This document shows positions 12,615 through 26,589 of a stretch of 64,000 nt of DNA, in pieces. Origin of the DNA: Stichopus chloronotus (Eukaryota > Echinodermata > Holothuroidea > Aspidochirotida > Stichopodidae); the NCBI GenBank assembly GCA_021234535.1, contig CM037843.1:15393677-15457676 (forward strand), in the 5' to 3' direction. Below the pieces are notes generated by a model. The model was not told the DNA's origin and ran no database searches. It worked only from the letters and a program-made list of their open reading frames with translations. Position 1 is the first letter of the stretch, and the number at the start of each line of letters is the position of its first letter. A program made the position numbers and the translations under genes.

Positions 12615-15600
12615 TTAACGATCACATTCAGTGTTAGAAAATTGACTTAACAGTGCATACGAAAGAAAGCAGTTGCTATGCAGTATGATCAATATCAGGT
12701 TATCAGGGTACAAACAGGAAAATCTTCGACATGTGATACACAGCTGGCTCTTTCTGCGGGACAGCATGACACTTCCTTTCTTTCTCTAAGGGAAATACTG
12801 TATCAATGTGCAGTACTTACTGTAAATGCAACCCTTTAACCTTTGCATACAGTACTATACTGTAGACACAAAATTTTTTAAAAATAAAGAAGTTAAGTAC
12901 ATAGTAAGTCCATTGGCTAATATTACAACTTCATGTCGGGTCACCAGACCAACTTGACAATTTATGTCTCGTTTTGGTATCTTTCTTTGCAAGGTCAGTT
13001 CAGTTAAAGATCATCTAGAGGAGTTTAACTTTGTAAATAAATTGAAATTGTCCATTCCTCTCCCAAGCTCTATCATCCCCCCACCCCTCTTCCACAGAAA
13101 ACTTTAGTCAGGTGGGGTTTGGAGTAAAAACAATCGCACACAGTTGGCTCTTTGACATTACTACTTAATACTACCCTTACAGAGTACAATGCATAATACC
13201 AGCAAAAATTTGAGCCCTCCAAACTTTGTTAAAATTAGTTTCTTCTCTAAATTTGTCCTTCTCTAAGTATCACGCATGACAGTTTACCCTACAGTAATAT
13301 TTGCAACTTGCGAGTTTGTGCTGGCAAATTCTTCTGCACAGAGGGAAAAGTGGATACGAATTTCAGACGGAGAAGAACACGAGAACATCCGATCTGTTCA
13401 CGTGAGCGATGACATCACGCGTACAGTTGCTTAAACAAATGAACAAAACCACTGAAAGTGATACTTTCAATCATCAGTTTCTCAAAACAGAGCTAATCCA
13501 AAGGAGACGTTACCACAATGAGGTATTAAATCTCCCTCTTCTGCCAGTCATAACATATATAGTTTGGAGCGGATGGAATTTTTTTATTTTTTTTTTTTTA
13601 AACTCCACAAGCCAATCACACTAATCAGCCAATCTCGCGACATGATCATCATAACATTCCACTCTCAGATCCCATTTTTGACTTACGATTGGCATCCGTA
13701 GATGCTGCAAAGTGATGCACTTGAGGAAGAAGCTGAAAAGAGCCCCCGGTGCTTTCCATACAACCATACTGGCTTTTCAATATAATTGCATGAAAATATA
13801 CTGGCATTCAAAAATTTGCTTAGTTTTTGGGGACTGGAGAGACCTCCAGGCAAATTTACCTGCTTGAAATATCCACAAATGGCTACAGTACTATAAACAT
13901 GATGAACTTTTACTGTTTTGGTTATGTACAAGTGATGAACTTACCTGTCTCATACAACTTCTGCACTCTAATCACTAGTGAAGTAAATGTTCAACTAATG
14001 ATGTTTTGATCTCCAATGACTGAGTCAGCTTCTGGTCTTACACAAATCTATCTATAGCCATCATTTTGATGTTGTCTTCTGAGAAACAGCTTTGGAGTTG
14101 CGACAAAATGTCTTCTAGTCACAGCACCCTGCAAGATCTAGGGTTTTCAAAGAGGAGAAAAAGTGTTACGGGGAACGTATAAGACAACAGATAATCACAC
14201 ATCCACAGCGACAAAAACCTGTTAATGGAATAAACAAGATGAAAAGACTTTGTAAAAAAATTGAGTCTAACAGAACTTTTGGCTATTATTGCTGACACTA
14301 TGCTCTAACAGTGAATGACCTTTCCATCATACAGTATTGCAGCATACAGTATTGGGGATCAGCAACATTTACTTTGTGCTTGCTCTACTATCCTGGTCAG
14401 ACCTCAAAAAAAGATACAGTGATCTCTACAGCGTCTGACACATATGGTCTCTTAAAATAAATTGTGATGTTTTCCTACGCAAACACAAGTATTGTAAAAT
14501 ACACCAGTAGTTACAGAGACACATTAAGAAGTCAAAACAGGCCCTCTCAAAGGTAGTATGCCAATATGGTACAGTAATTGACTCTTGAACCTAGAGACAA
14601 TGGGAGGGCAAAAGGCATGACAAGGATGGGGAGGGGGGAAGAACAAGATCAAACCATTCAGTACTATTGCTCTACCTCTTTTCTCTTATATCAGATTTCC
14701 AAATGCAACACAAAAAGAACCAAGAATCAACACTAGATAGACACTTTAGTGTTTAGAAGAGGGACAAGGGAGGGAAGTCTGAGTCAGAACTGGTTAAGTC
14801 TGCTTAGAGGGGAGTGTTGAAAGGTTACAAGAGGTCACTACACAGGCCGATCACGAGTATAGAGGGCATGGGGTTAGGAAAATTGTCAGGGTCACAGGTG
14901 AAACTAAAGTTAAGCCATACACGCTAGCCAGGGTTAAGTATAGGTACATGTATACCATGCGACTTTGGTGAAGACATCTCTAAAATGAACTTTCTTTCCA
15001 TGTACCGATCTTTTCTAATTGTGAACCAGTATCAATTTGCTCAACTTACAGGCAGCTTTAATCTGAAACATGATATTGCTACAAGGTAATTTAATACAGG
15101 CAATGATCTGGTAATTTTTCAGTGGCCAACAGGGATAGTGGTTTCTCACTTCTATGTGCCCCACCTCACTTTAAGAGGCCACAGACTCCTCAAACCACAC
15201 TTGCATTACCACACCATTTTTAAACCGCAAGCAGTTGGTACTGACTGCTTGGACAAACAGAGGTTTGTACAAGCTACAAATTGGACAATACTTTTGATTT
15301 GTATCAACTGCCATACAGTATATCACAGGTTGGTTATGAAACAATCAGGGCACTTTTTTATAGCTGCTGTATTTTTTTTTCTGGCATGCTAACACTGCCA
15401 AGAACAAACAGAGCAAAACAAGGTCACTCCTTCCGAACTCAGAAAGTAAAACTTTGACATTTGGAAGAAGAATCTTTTGAAATGTCTTGAACTACTGTAA
15501 AATTGCTGATTTCAAAGTTGGAAAGAAAACGTACAGTCCTTAAACTGAAAATTTCTCCAGAAAGCAAAAAACTAGAGTTAAACAGTTAGCCTGCGGTATG

Positions 15601-16310
15601 GTACAGTATTTCCTGGTGTATGTTGACTCTTCTTAGAAGGGATAATTGCTCAGCTGTACCTTCAGACACATTACTGAACTGTATGCTTTGCAAAGTAAAT
15701 GACAATAGGGATTCACACACGGGTCAAAGTTTACGATCACAAAGCAGTTACTGTACATGCACCCTTACAAGCTTATGAGCATACAAGTAATACAAAGGAC
15801 AGTGACCTGAGCAAATTGTTTATGCACTCACTGAAGTACAACACCCTGCAACTGCTTCAATTTGAATGCTACATGTGGCACTGAAATTGTCCACGATGCG
15901 TGAGTAAACCTGTGATTGAGGACCCAAGGGCACAGGTGCCCTATTGCCATGCAGTGATTTCCTTCCATTGTGAAACAACGGGCAACAGTTTGACCCCATT
16001 TCCGTATTTTTAGTTTGCAAAGCAGTTCTGTGAGTTTTGAGCTGGCTGTATATTGAACGATGCATGCATTTCTTGTTCTGAAGTACATTAGTGTCACTGA
16101 GGCAAAAAGAAAGTACGTTGTCACTTGTGCGTTTTCTGCTGAGCAGTACAGTAATTTCAATTTGTATGTTGCGTGACACAGCCAAACATCATTCATGTGG
16201 CGTCGTTATACAGTGGCTGCAAGGTGTACAGTACAGTATGCATGCAACAGTGTGCAACAACAATTCATACAACTACTGTACACAAAATCATGAAGTATTG
16301 TAATCACAGT

Positions 16311-16556
16311 AAGGCAGAGATCCATTGCCCCATACAGTTCCAATTCTCCTAACCACTAACGTCTAGTCCCTCCCACAGCCTGTCTAAAATTCCTTCACAT
16401 AGCTGATCAAAACAATGGGGCCCCTGTAGATGATGTGTAGTATGAGCTACAGTACTCTGCATCTTCTGAATTTGCTGTCGATCAAAGAGCGGAACCAATG
16501 GAGAATTTTTCTTTCTTCTAGCCAGCAACTGAAGCTTAGGGTGATGAGGTTCATAA
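16311..16556 (+). mobile_element. TTAA-flanked miniature element family B, copy 1 (diverged)
   Basis: Aligns with 17726-17974: CAGTTCCAATTCTCCTAACCAC, CTAGTCCCTCCCACAGCCTGTCT, GATCAAAACAATGG, TTTGCTGTCGATC and AGCTTAGGGTGATG appear in the same order in both. The ends are worn and no TTAA pair is left. No ORF. Confidence 0.6.
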
Positions 16557-17725
16557 AATGAACCATCACTCACATATTTAGCAATATAAAATGCAGTATC
16601 AATCAGATTTAAATGTGTACTGAAGTTGCAACGGTGACCGAATGATGCATGCTGTAATCAGGTGACATGAAATTGAAAGGTCTTCGCTTCAATGAACAAG
16701 ATTTTGCAACACAATTACAGCATTTCATCATCTGTCATAAAAATGGGTACATCTAGCATACTGTATGCAGACTCACCAATTGCTATGAATTCCTCCGGAA
16801 CAGTGTACAGTATATAAAAATTTTTTAAAAGTCCTAGAGCCCCTAATGTATTCTCCACTTTGGTATATCACTTATTCTTTTTGCCAGTTTGAATGGCAAT
16901 TGACATTCATGAAAATGTCAGTTGGAAAAGCTCTGAGCCCACTCACAGCATTTTAGTCATTTCCTATCAAAATTCCACTACTTGGGGTATTTTGCTTTTA
17001 TATTTTACGTTTGTGTTTACTTTGCCTTTTGCTGTTGATGTTTCTTCAACTTTTTCTTTTCTTTTATAATCCTACAGTAGTTGAAACTTCCAACGATATC
17101 TCTCCGAAAAGTTGCAGAAGCCAAACTAGCACAACGACTGATAAAGCAATGATTTTATCTTATACTGATGTTCATGCTTTTACATGTACATGTATATGTA
17201 CACTAACTATTAACGTGAAATATTAACGAGAAGTTTCGCTGAACCAGTGTCCTGACTTATGGCTTGACTGCTGATACCTAATACTTTTCTTGGTGCTAAT
17301 TCCCTTTGCTCACGGACATTATGGTTATGATAAATCGAGGAAACCTGGGGGGGGCAACCTGCGAACTGTACTTGAGATTAGGTATAGACTGTGCGCTTAC
17401 GGGATCTACTTTTCTGACAAGGGTATGAATCTTGTGTGAAAACTCACGCAAAACCCAAAGGACGATTCCGGTGAGGCTTAGGCTACGCAATTAAAGCTAA
17501 GCTGCTTGAGGCTTGGTAATAAATGGTACTGTACAAAGGGAAATTACTGTATGTCAGATACCTTAAAGCATATATAGTACTGTATGTCTTTGCTACTCTA
17601 CTCAAGTTGCCAACAATTGAAACGGAAAGTGGTGTTTGAACAAATTGACCTTTTTAGCTTGAAAATGAGGCAACTTGCCCTCTGAAGCTGACGGCTGTCA
17701 ATATTGCTAATTGAAACCAACTTAA

Positions 17726-17974
17726 AGGCTGTAACGCATCGCCCCAGACAGTTTCAATTCTCCCAACCACCTACCTCTAGTCCCTCCCTCAGCCTGTCTT
17801 AAATTCCCCCACATGTGTAATCAAAACAATGGATCCCTGTGTTCGCTGTGTAATACGAGCTGCTGTGCATCTTTCAAATTTGCTGTCAATCTAAGAGTAC
17901 TGTAACTTAGAACCAGTTGAGAATTTTCATTTCCTAGAGGTAAAAATATAGCTTAGGGTGATGCAATACAGCCT
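17726..17974 (+). mobile_element. TTAA-flanked miniature element family B, copy 2 (complete)
   Basis: The 249-bp element begins AGGCTGTAACGCATCGCCCC and ends AGGGTGATGCAATACAGCCT, a terminal inverted repeat of about 20 bp with few mismatches. TTAA is present on both sides (17722-17725 and 17975-17978). Same AGG...CCT ends and same target as family A, but unrelated interior. No coding capacity. Confidence 0.75.
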
Positions 17975-19858
17975 TTAAAAAAGGGGCATGCCAAAAACAG
18001 TCGTGAATGCAAGAGCCCAGTGGCCACCATTATTCACCACTGAATGTTACAAAGCTGAACCAGAAGCATACAAACAAAGGACATACCGGCTGGCTGATGT
18101 GAAGTTTGCCTGTGACTCTGGTGACTGATGTACAGTACTGTACAGTACAAGACCCTATTGAGTCATTGGCAGTGAATGGTGACTAAGTACTGCACATCTA
18201 CTGTACCCTCTCTCCTATTGTATACTGTATGTCCATTTCACTTGAAACTTTACCCTCTGATAATGTCCAAATAGCCTTCACCACATTTTCTTAAAAAACA
18301 TGGCATAATGGACATGAAGTAGGGTTGGGTGGGTAAAGTGACACCCAAGTCTCTACCGGCATATTGATGATAACGGTGCTTGGGGTACCCATGCCTGACC
18401 TGTTCATGAGTTGCACTGCAGTATTTTAACAGTGCCATTTAAACAAATGTAAACTATCATTTTCCTTGAAAAGTACTGTAGCATCAATACTCTCATAATA
18501 ACATCAAAACAGACCAAAATCAGTCCTATATGAAATTCAAAACATTTCCTTTCAATATTTCACGAATAAAAACTACTGAACTCATCTGAAACATAATAAT
18601 CATCGCCTGTAAATGATTGCACCTGTAGTTTACCTAGCCTGGTGTGTACAATAGTGCACTGCAGTACAGTTGTGTTTCAACAGCTTCTACAGTACTTTTT
18701 TCAATGAAAAGTTACAATAGACTCTACCCACATATAGCAGTAGATCTGGGTAATGAAGTTTAGAGCATATGCTGTACACTGTAGGTGTATGCTCCAGATT
18801 AGATACTGTATTGACAGGTAGGCCTACGAATAGGGCCATATTTTATCAAATTGCTTAAAGTTATGAACAGGTAGAACTTGTACGTAAAAAATAATTTATC
18901 AGGTGTTTTAAGTGTAAGAATTTCTCTGTATCAAAGAAAATTTTACGATAATTTCAAAAAGGTTATGATTATGCTGGGATGCCATTCCAGTACTCAAGTA
19001 GGTAGCAACATTTTGTTGCTGAGACCACACAGTGCTGGTACATTTACTGCCACCACTACTTTCACAAATTACCAAGTACCACCTGTGTGGTACTTGCCTT
19101 AACATTTTGAAATTGGTACCATCTAAAAAAAAAAAACAATTGCTATCCTTAAAATGTACAGTAGCATACGGTAAATTTAAACATTTCCCTCTTTTTCAAT
19201 TATTCTCCAAAAAGCTGACCTCTTATTTTTTTTTTTTTGTGGTGTCACGCAACCCTTAATACAATGCTGTTCTGCTTAACCAGTTAAGTGTCTTTGACAA
19301 ACGCAGGTACGGTAGTCATGTCCTAACCTTCACACACTGCATAAGATGCGTGTACTTGTCTTGTAATGTATGCAGCGAACTGTGACCACGTAATGCCCAG
19401 CCAATCATTGATACACCCAGTAAGATAGTTTGCTGTGTGCAGAGTGTTATAGCCCCATCATCGGCTCATTGATTCTCTGGGTAAGTAGACGTTGATCATG
19501 TATATGGAACTTGGAAGTGTTCTAGAATAGGCAGCGCTTAAAATTTATATCTGTACAGACCAGTGTATGTATTTTCTTTCAAATTCCAAAATTGCAATGG
19601 CCCTCTCTACTTAGAAAAAACAGAACACTGATTCAAGAAGCTTTCCAGACTTCACAGTATCTGATTTGAAGATTGAGTCATATGGTGACTCACAAAATGT
19701 CGAATAGGAAGGGTTTTTGCATGGGGTGAGTGAATTAGAAAAACCAGAATGCACAAATGCATTGTGGTTTCAATGATCTGATCATGAGAATTTTCTCTGA
19801 ATCTCTGACAGCATTAGTACTGTATGTTCACAAGCTGCCTAAACTTTATATGAAATAT

Positions 19859-20645
19859 GAGACCTGTGTAAACTTCCTTTCTTGAGATCATGTCTACAAG
19901 TCTTTCACAATTTGACACTTGTTGACATCAAACGACTTTTGACCTCTATTAAAGACCAAATGGTACTTGTACCAAGTGAGATACAACTGCACACTGAATA
20001 TGGCAGCTGTCAAAGCTTCCGTTCTTGAGACATGATGTTTACCAGGATTTCCGAATGTGACCCTGTTGACCTCAAATGACCTTTGACCTTCACCATAGAC
20101 AATGGAATTCTTGTATACTTAATGAGATACAGTACAGTACACCTACATCTTTATGAGTGATTTGCCAAAGTTTTCCTTCTTGAGATATCAAGTTTGCAAT
20201 GTTTTCACAACTTGACCCTGTTGATCTCAAATGACATTTGATCTAGAACAAAATCACTAGGGATCTTGTAATCAATATGGCACACCTACACACAAAATAT
20301 ACGATTTGTCCAAGCTTCCCTTCTTGAGATATTGTGTTTACAATGTTTCCACAATTTGACCCCCGTCGACCTCAATTGATCTTTGTTTGACTTAAACCAA
20401 AATTAATAGGGATTTTGTACTCAATATGGTACACCTACATACCAAGTACAGTATGAGATTTGTCCACACTTCGCTTCTTGAGAAATCATGTTTACAACGT
20501 TTTCACAATTTGACTTCTGTTGAACCCAAATGGCCTTTAACCTCCATCAAAAAAGACAGACTTTTTGTCCTCGATGTGGTTAACCTATGTACTATGAATG
20601 ACATCTGTCCAAGCTTCCCTTCTTGAGATACCGTGTTTACAAGGT
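19859..20645. repeat. Tandem ~145-155-bp monomer array, copy 2 (no element ends seen)
   Basis: Five or so diverged monomers of the type found at 5652-6576: 'cttgagat.tcatgtttacaa', 'tttcacaatttgac', 'gttgacctcaaatgaccttt'. One perfect DR1 TGACCTTTGACCT is at 20077-20089; the other units have one or more changes in it. The GATTCCTTGCC end motif is not present, so this is a decayed or truncated copy lying just upstream of copy 3. Confidence 0.7.
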
Positions 20646-20756
20646 AGGCATAACAAACACACAACAAACGTACACTTAGTGTAAGTTAGTAATTTGTCAA
20701 CAGTCTGCAGTACATAATTTTGTCAGCTCAAATTCATTACTTGTACATACAAGAAG

Positions 20757-21770
20757 AAAGTCAAAGGACTTTGTGATTCCTTGCCAACATTCATGAAGAA
20801 CACACTATAACATGTACATGTATACCAATCCTGAAATTCAAACACCTTATCATTCTAGAGAAAACATGCCTACACTAAGCTCTTGTGATTCACAGAGTGT
20901 AATAAGCAGTTTTACAGTATATGTTTTTACAATCTGACCTCTGGTGACCTCAAATGAAATTTGACCTCCAACAAAATCAATGGGAACTCATCTACTCACT
21001 ATATATGACTAATCCAAACACTAAGCATAAAATAAGTCAAGATTATGCTTCTTAAGATCTGTGTCTACCATGTTTTCACAGTTTGACTTTTGGTGAGCTC
21101 AAATGACCTTTGACCTTTACCCAAAACAATAATATTGATCATCTACTCATCATGACCAACCCATACATTAAGTATGAAATTAATCAAGAAGTTTCTTGAG
21201 ATATCATGTTTACAATGTTTTCACAGTTTGACCTCTGATGACCTCAAATGATCATTGACCTTCACCAAAAACAATAGGGATCATTTACTAACTATGAACA
21301 ATGCACACACTAAGAATGATATGAGTCACAATAACCAATCTTGAGATACTGTGTTTACAAGGTTTTCACATTTTGACCTCTGGTGACCTTAAATGACCTT
21401 TGACCTTTACCAAGATAATGGGGATCATCTACTAAATATGACTAACCCACACATTAAGTACGACATTAATCATGGCGATACTTCTTGAGATATAGTGTTT
21501 ATATAGTGTTTGCAAGGGCTTCAATAATTTGACCTCTGATGACCTCAAATGACCTTTAACCTCCACTAAAAATAATAGAGATCATCTACTCAATATGAAC
21601 AACCCACATACCAAGTATGAGATTAGTCAAGGTTACCCTTCTTGAGATATCTTGTTTACAAGAAAGGCATCACAAACACACACACCCACGCATACATACA
21701 CAGGTACAGTACTGTACATATACACACGTCATCATCATCCCATTGATTCCTTTTGCTTTCGGCAAGGAAT
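20757..21770. mobile_element. Tandem-monomer element with inverted ends (Helentron/HINE-like), copy 3
   Basis: The left end has GTGATTCCTTGCC (20773-20785). The right end is the hairpin ATTCCTTTTGC / GGCAAGGAAT (21746-21770), preceded by a CA-rich and ATC-rich stretch as in copy 1. Between them are about six monomers of roughly 145 bp. Perfect DR1 cores are at 21104-21116 and 21394-21406; the others carry single changes. No ORF. The shared end structure of copies 1 and 3 shows these are mobile units, not simple satellite. Confidence 0.6.
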
Positions 21771-22689
21771 TAAAACCAGCTTAATACACAAATAAAAGCA
21801 ACATTTTTATATGGTTCATCAATACTGTGACCAATGTGTTCCTAACAATCTCTTTTCTATTATTGGTAAACATTTAGTAAAGATACTGTAATACAAGGTC
21901 ACTTTGCAGCAGATCAGGTTGCATCATAGAAATATATGGCTTGCGTAAAGGCGTAAGCTTACATTTTCCAATTGATCTTGAATGTACGGTAGAATCATAG
22001 GTGATCATTTCGTAGAATCTTCATGAAACATTCCTTAACAATGTTTTCTTTTCACTTAAAAAAAAATCAAGCATGAGTGAGAAATACTGTACTGGCAAAT
22101 TGAACAAAATAAATAATTCACTTTAAGTTTTGTTGAAAATTTGTGTAGATAAAGAATGTCAAATACAAGTTTGAGTGGACGAACTGATTTTTCTCAAACG
22201 TGACAGGCTAAAATCCATATGTTCTCTCTCAATGGCACGTATCGTAACGTTGGGCAAAGTCATAGTGATGTTGCAATGAATTTTAAACTGCCATGTTTGT
22301 AAGCATTCTCACAATCTGTACACAGATCTTTCAGCATATTGGTGTAAATTAGGCCTAACTACAGTATGAACATTACCCTCATGAAAAAAACACCTCTCAC
22401 ACCTCACTGAAGCTGCACAAGAGCAACGGTTTTGTGAAAAATGAGTTTTTGTCAATGCACTGACATAAAGCACAGTACAAGAGCAAAAGTTTCTGCACTG
22501 GTGCATACAGTATACACATACTGTAGAGCACAGGGCCAACCCACAGAGCAAATGGAAAGTGCTGGTACTTCAGTAAACACTAGTACTGTTTGTGACGAAA
22601 ATACCAAGCTGATCTTCTTCTTTTTTTTTGGTTCCACCCAACCCCAATGTGAAGTTGAAAGGCTCCCCTTTGCCATCCCATCATGAGAA

Positions 22690-23640
22690 GTTGACAAAGG
22701 TTTTCATGTTTGACCCAGGTTGGGACCCCAAATGACATTTGACATACACCAAAGACAAAGAGCCAAGCATCTTTTCACCACAGTGTACCCAAATACTAAG
22801 CATGAAATTTATCCAAGCTTCATCTATCCTGTCAAAAAAAGTTTTCAGTGTTCAAACCCAGATGACTTTTGAACCCTGCAAAGAACAGTAACATCAATCT
22901 TCTCACCAGATTGCATCCACACGCCAAGTGTGAAATCTCTTCTTAAACTTCTACCCTTGAAATGTTGCATTAACAATATTCCTGTATGTTTGACCCCCAA
23001 TGATCCCAGAAGACCTTTGACCGTCACCAAGAACAATAAGCCTTCTACACAATATGTATGAAATCAATCCAAGCTTTCTACCTTGTGGTAACATTAATTT
23101 CAACACTGTATCTGAAACCAGCTGGCCCTCCGATATCCTTCGACCTCTGCCTCCACCAAAATGATGGGATACTGTACATCTTCTCATCGTAACACATTCA
23201 CACAATACTGTGAGTATGAAATATCCAACTTTTCTACATGTGTTAAGGTGATTTTCAGTGTTTGATCCCTGTTGGTCCAAGGTGACATTGGATTTCTATC
23301 AAAACAATATGATATTTAATGATCTACTGTACATACTACACACATGAAATCCAAGTTTGATTTGATTTGAATATTTTTTTTTTTTACATGATGTGATTTA
23401 TTGCCTTCAGATATTTTGAGCGCTTTTGACTTGAGCACCAGATCACATTTGACCTCCACAAAAAAAAGAAGGAAATTCATCTTCTCAACATACAGTAATG
23501 TCATCCACAAACCAAGTACAAAGAAACAAGTACAGACCTTTCTACCTAGGGATATTGTTAAAAAGATTGTGAGAACTTAACCCCCAGATGACCTTTGACC
23601 ACAACAAATAACAGGGCACAGCGCCCTTCTTACTAGGCAC
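22690..23640. repeat. Diverged array related to the DR1-bearing monomers
   Basis: Blocks such as CCAAATGACATTTGAC, CCAGATGACTTTTGA, AGAAGACCTTTGACC and GATGACCTTTGACC recur at about 130-150 bp spacing together with 'tatccaagctt' and 'accaagaacaataag', all recognisable from the arrays at 5.7 and 20.8 kb. No perfect DR1 remains. Similar but weaker blocks are seen at about 3830-4350. Confidence 0.5.
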
Positions 23641-26589
23641 ACTTATGTACAATACCAAGTCACGTTGTCTCCAAATATCTAATGTAAAGTTACAGTGCAT
23701 CCAAGCCAAGCATCACAGAAACACACACACACCTATAGAGGTAAACCTGAGGACAGTAGGTTCCTTTATAGCTGAAGTAAGGTATCAAAAAGGACACTGA
23801 TCAATAGCATTTTCCTTTTTTCACAGAGAATAAAGGCACAGAGCTTAATGCACGTGCAGCCCTAAAACATGCTACAGAAAGAGAGGGCAAATTTGTTTGT
23901 GATTGCTTAGTAATTTTAATATGTCCTTGGTGCGATCTGTAACTTACTGAACTCTCAAGTTTACGACCAGCATTTGCAGAGAAAGCCACCGATGGCATGG
24001 CGGGCAAAAAGGGCCAATTATTGCCATTGGTATGATTTATAGACAGCGTATAATGTCCAGGAGCAATTTTGCAAACACAGTGGGAAAAAGACATTTTTGC
24101 TCCAATGAAGGTGCCATATTGTACATTACAGTATTTCAAGAGCAAAGCTCTTTTTTTTTTTTTTCAAAATTTATAGTGATCTCACAGCTCAGATGCAGGT
24201 AATATCTTACCTGTAACTGGTATCGCATCTCATTTTGCCACAAAAATTGATCAAGTTGTGACACAAATGCAATATTGTGTAGCAGTTTTTGTGCATAAAA
24301 GATCACAGGGCTTCCACTGATCTTGTGACAAACCACTTAAAATCACAAATTTAACCGCTACTGTATGCAGATTTTGAACTCTGAATTTATTGCCTAATGT
24401 GTAGATGGCCATAGGCATAATCATACATCATAACATTTCCTCACATCTACAGTAGTACTACTACACTGTAGCCCCATGGGGCCATACACTGTGCACACTA
24501 CAAAAAGTACAGTATGGTAACAACGATACATCATTTACACAGTGCAAGTGCATGCAACTGCGTACAGTACACAATCTAGTCAGTATACAAAAGATGTACA
24601 TGAACTGAACTGAACTGAGTGAAATCTCACTTTCAAGACAAAGCTGACTTTTATGAGATCAAATTTCTTGCATTGATTAGTGCACTGTACAGCAGTGCCT
24701 AAAAATGTAAGTTAAAACACAAACCTGTACATGCATTGTACACTATTGTTAGAAGAATATAGCAGGCACTGTGGTACCCTCATAAATCCACATGATTCAA
24801 AAACTGAAAAAAGCATTTAGACCTATGCAGAATGTAATAGGTGCAGCCGACCAGCAGATCTACATGTTGATACTGTATATACAGTACTGTCACTTTTGTT
24901 ACCTTATCGGCAGACTTATTCCGTCGCCTAAAAGGCGCAGTATTGCTGGGAAGTTTTGAATTAAAAAGTGCAGAACTTGACAAAAGTTAAGGGTTTACTG
25001 TACTTTGTACTGCAGGTAAAATTCATGTACTGTGTCTTTAATAGTAATGAGTGACTTGCTAGCATGCAGATTCATGTAGCTGTGAAAGGAATGTGAACAG
25101 ACCACACTAAAGGCACCTGTGTTTGACCACTACTGTAATTATGAACAGCAAGACTGGATTCGTCTGCAGGGAAGGCATACCTGCAACAACGAACAGGTTC
25201 GTTCTGTCACACGTTTCAAAACTCCTGGTAGAGACGCAGCAACAACAAGCTCTAGCTGCAGAGCATAGAAAAGAGATCATGCGGCAACAGTGGAACTACT
25301 GTACATGCAAAAACCATATAAAAGCAGGTGATTCACAATACAGTACTGTAGGTGACTAACTGTACAGTGGCTGCGGGCCCCCACTGTTTTAACTGGGATT
25401 GAAGGGCTCGAGATTTTCCTTGTCTCATTGACCTTCACAAGGACATGTTAAAAAATTGGGAAATGATCATTGTTTGGTGCTTTGCAAACGATGTGTTTGT
25501 CTGAATAGGAACAAAGGTATTACAAAATAAAAACTGCTAGCTTCATGTTACTTCACAGATTCATGCTCCTTTCTCTTGTGGCTATCAGCTTTCGGAAGTT
25601 CTTAGAAATCATTTTTGAAGACACCCACATTTCAGTATGAATGCAGAACGAAACATGCATGCTGTCAGCATCTAGATTCCTTATCACGATTTGGACCAAG
25701 TATTATGGGTGACCAATTACATGTAGGCATGTTATGTTGTGCAATTTCTTGCGTTTTGTTGCCCTGAACATCAGAGAGGGTGCCATCGGAGATCCAATTT
25801 TTCGTTAATTTTGTATATACTCAAGAATGACTTTGCACGCTTTTCTGTCTTCTTCTTCTTCCAAATGGAGTGCGAATGAGCATATTCCTGCAGACACAAA
25901 GTATGCCTACAATGCAGAATTTTGACTGACAAGATGGAGGCCAATAATATAAAAGTATAAACAGTACTTAAGAGCATGCATGTGAGAGGGGGTGGGGTAA
26001 AGGGCATGTGCCCCCCCCCCCAAAAATGTTCAAAGGCCGCAGCTTTTGGGAATACAAAAGAAAGAAAAGATGGCAAATCTCACACCATTTTGCATCTACA
26101 TTCCTTGAAAACTTAACCCAGATTTTACAGATGGGGTACCCTTAGACCCATCACCCATGACAGCATAACTCCAAAATTGATGGGCTTCACCTCCCCACTC
26201 CTCACCTCTCCCAGATAAAAAAAAAAAAAAGGTTAGTCTGAAAGTCCAGAAAAATATGTGTTGATTAGTTCATTAAAGGGAGCTCAACACAGGCTACAAT
26301 ATTTATGGCTTCTAGTCTGGCTTCAAGGTTGCTCATGCTAAAAGTACAACTTTTGTCAGTAGCAATATCAGAGGCCATTCTCTCAAGTCCAGAAGGCACA
26401 CACATGTCTGTCACTTTTCTCTCTAGATTACATTTATTTTTCTGCTCTTAACTTGTCTTTTTGTATGTTTTTTCTTGCTTTCCTAAGGGAGTGGACTTCA
26501 CCAACCTTTAATGGGTTTACTTTTACTGTTTACTGTACTTCCTTCCACTCCATACATGTGTGAATATTGTATGTTATATATGTATTTTT

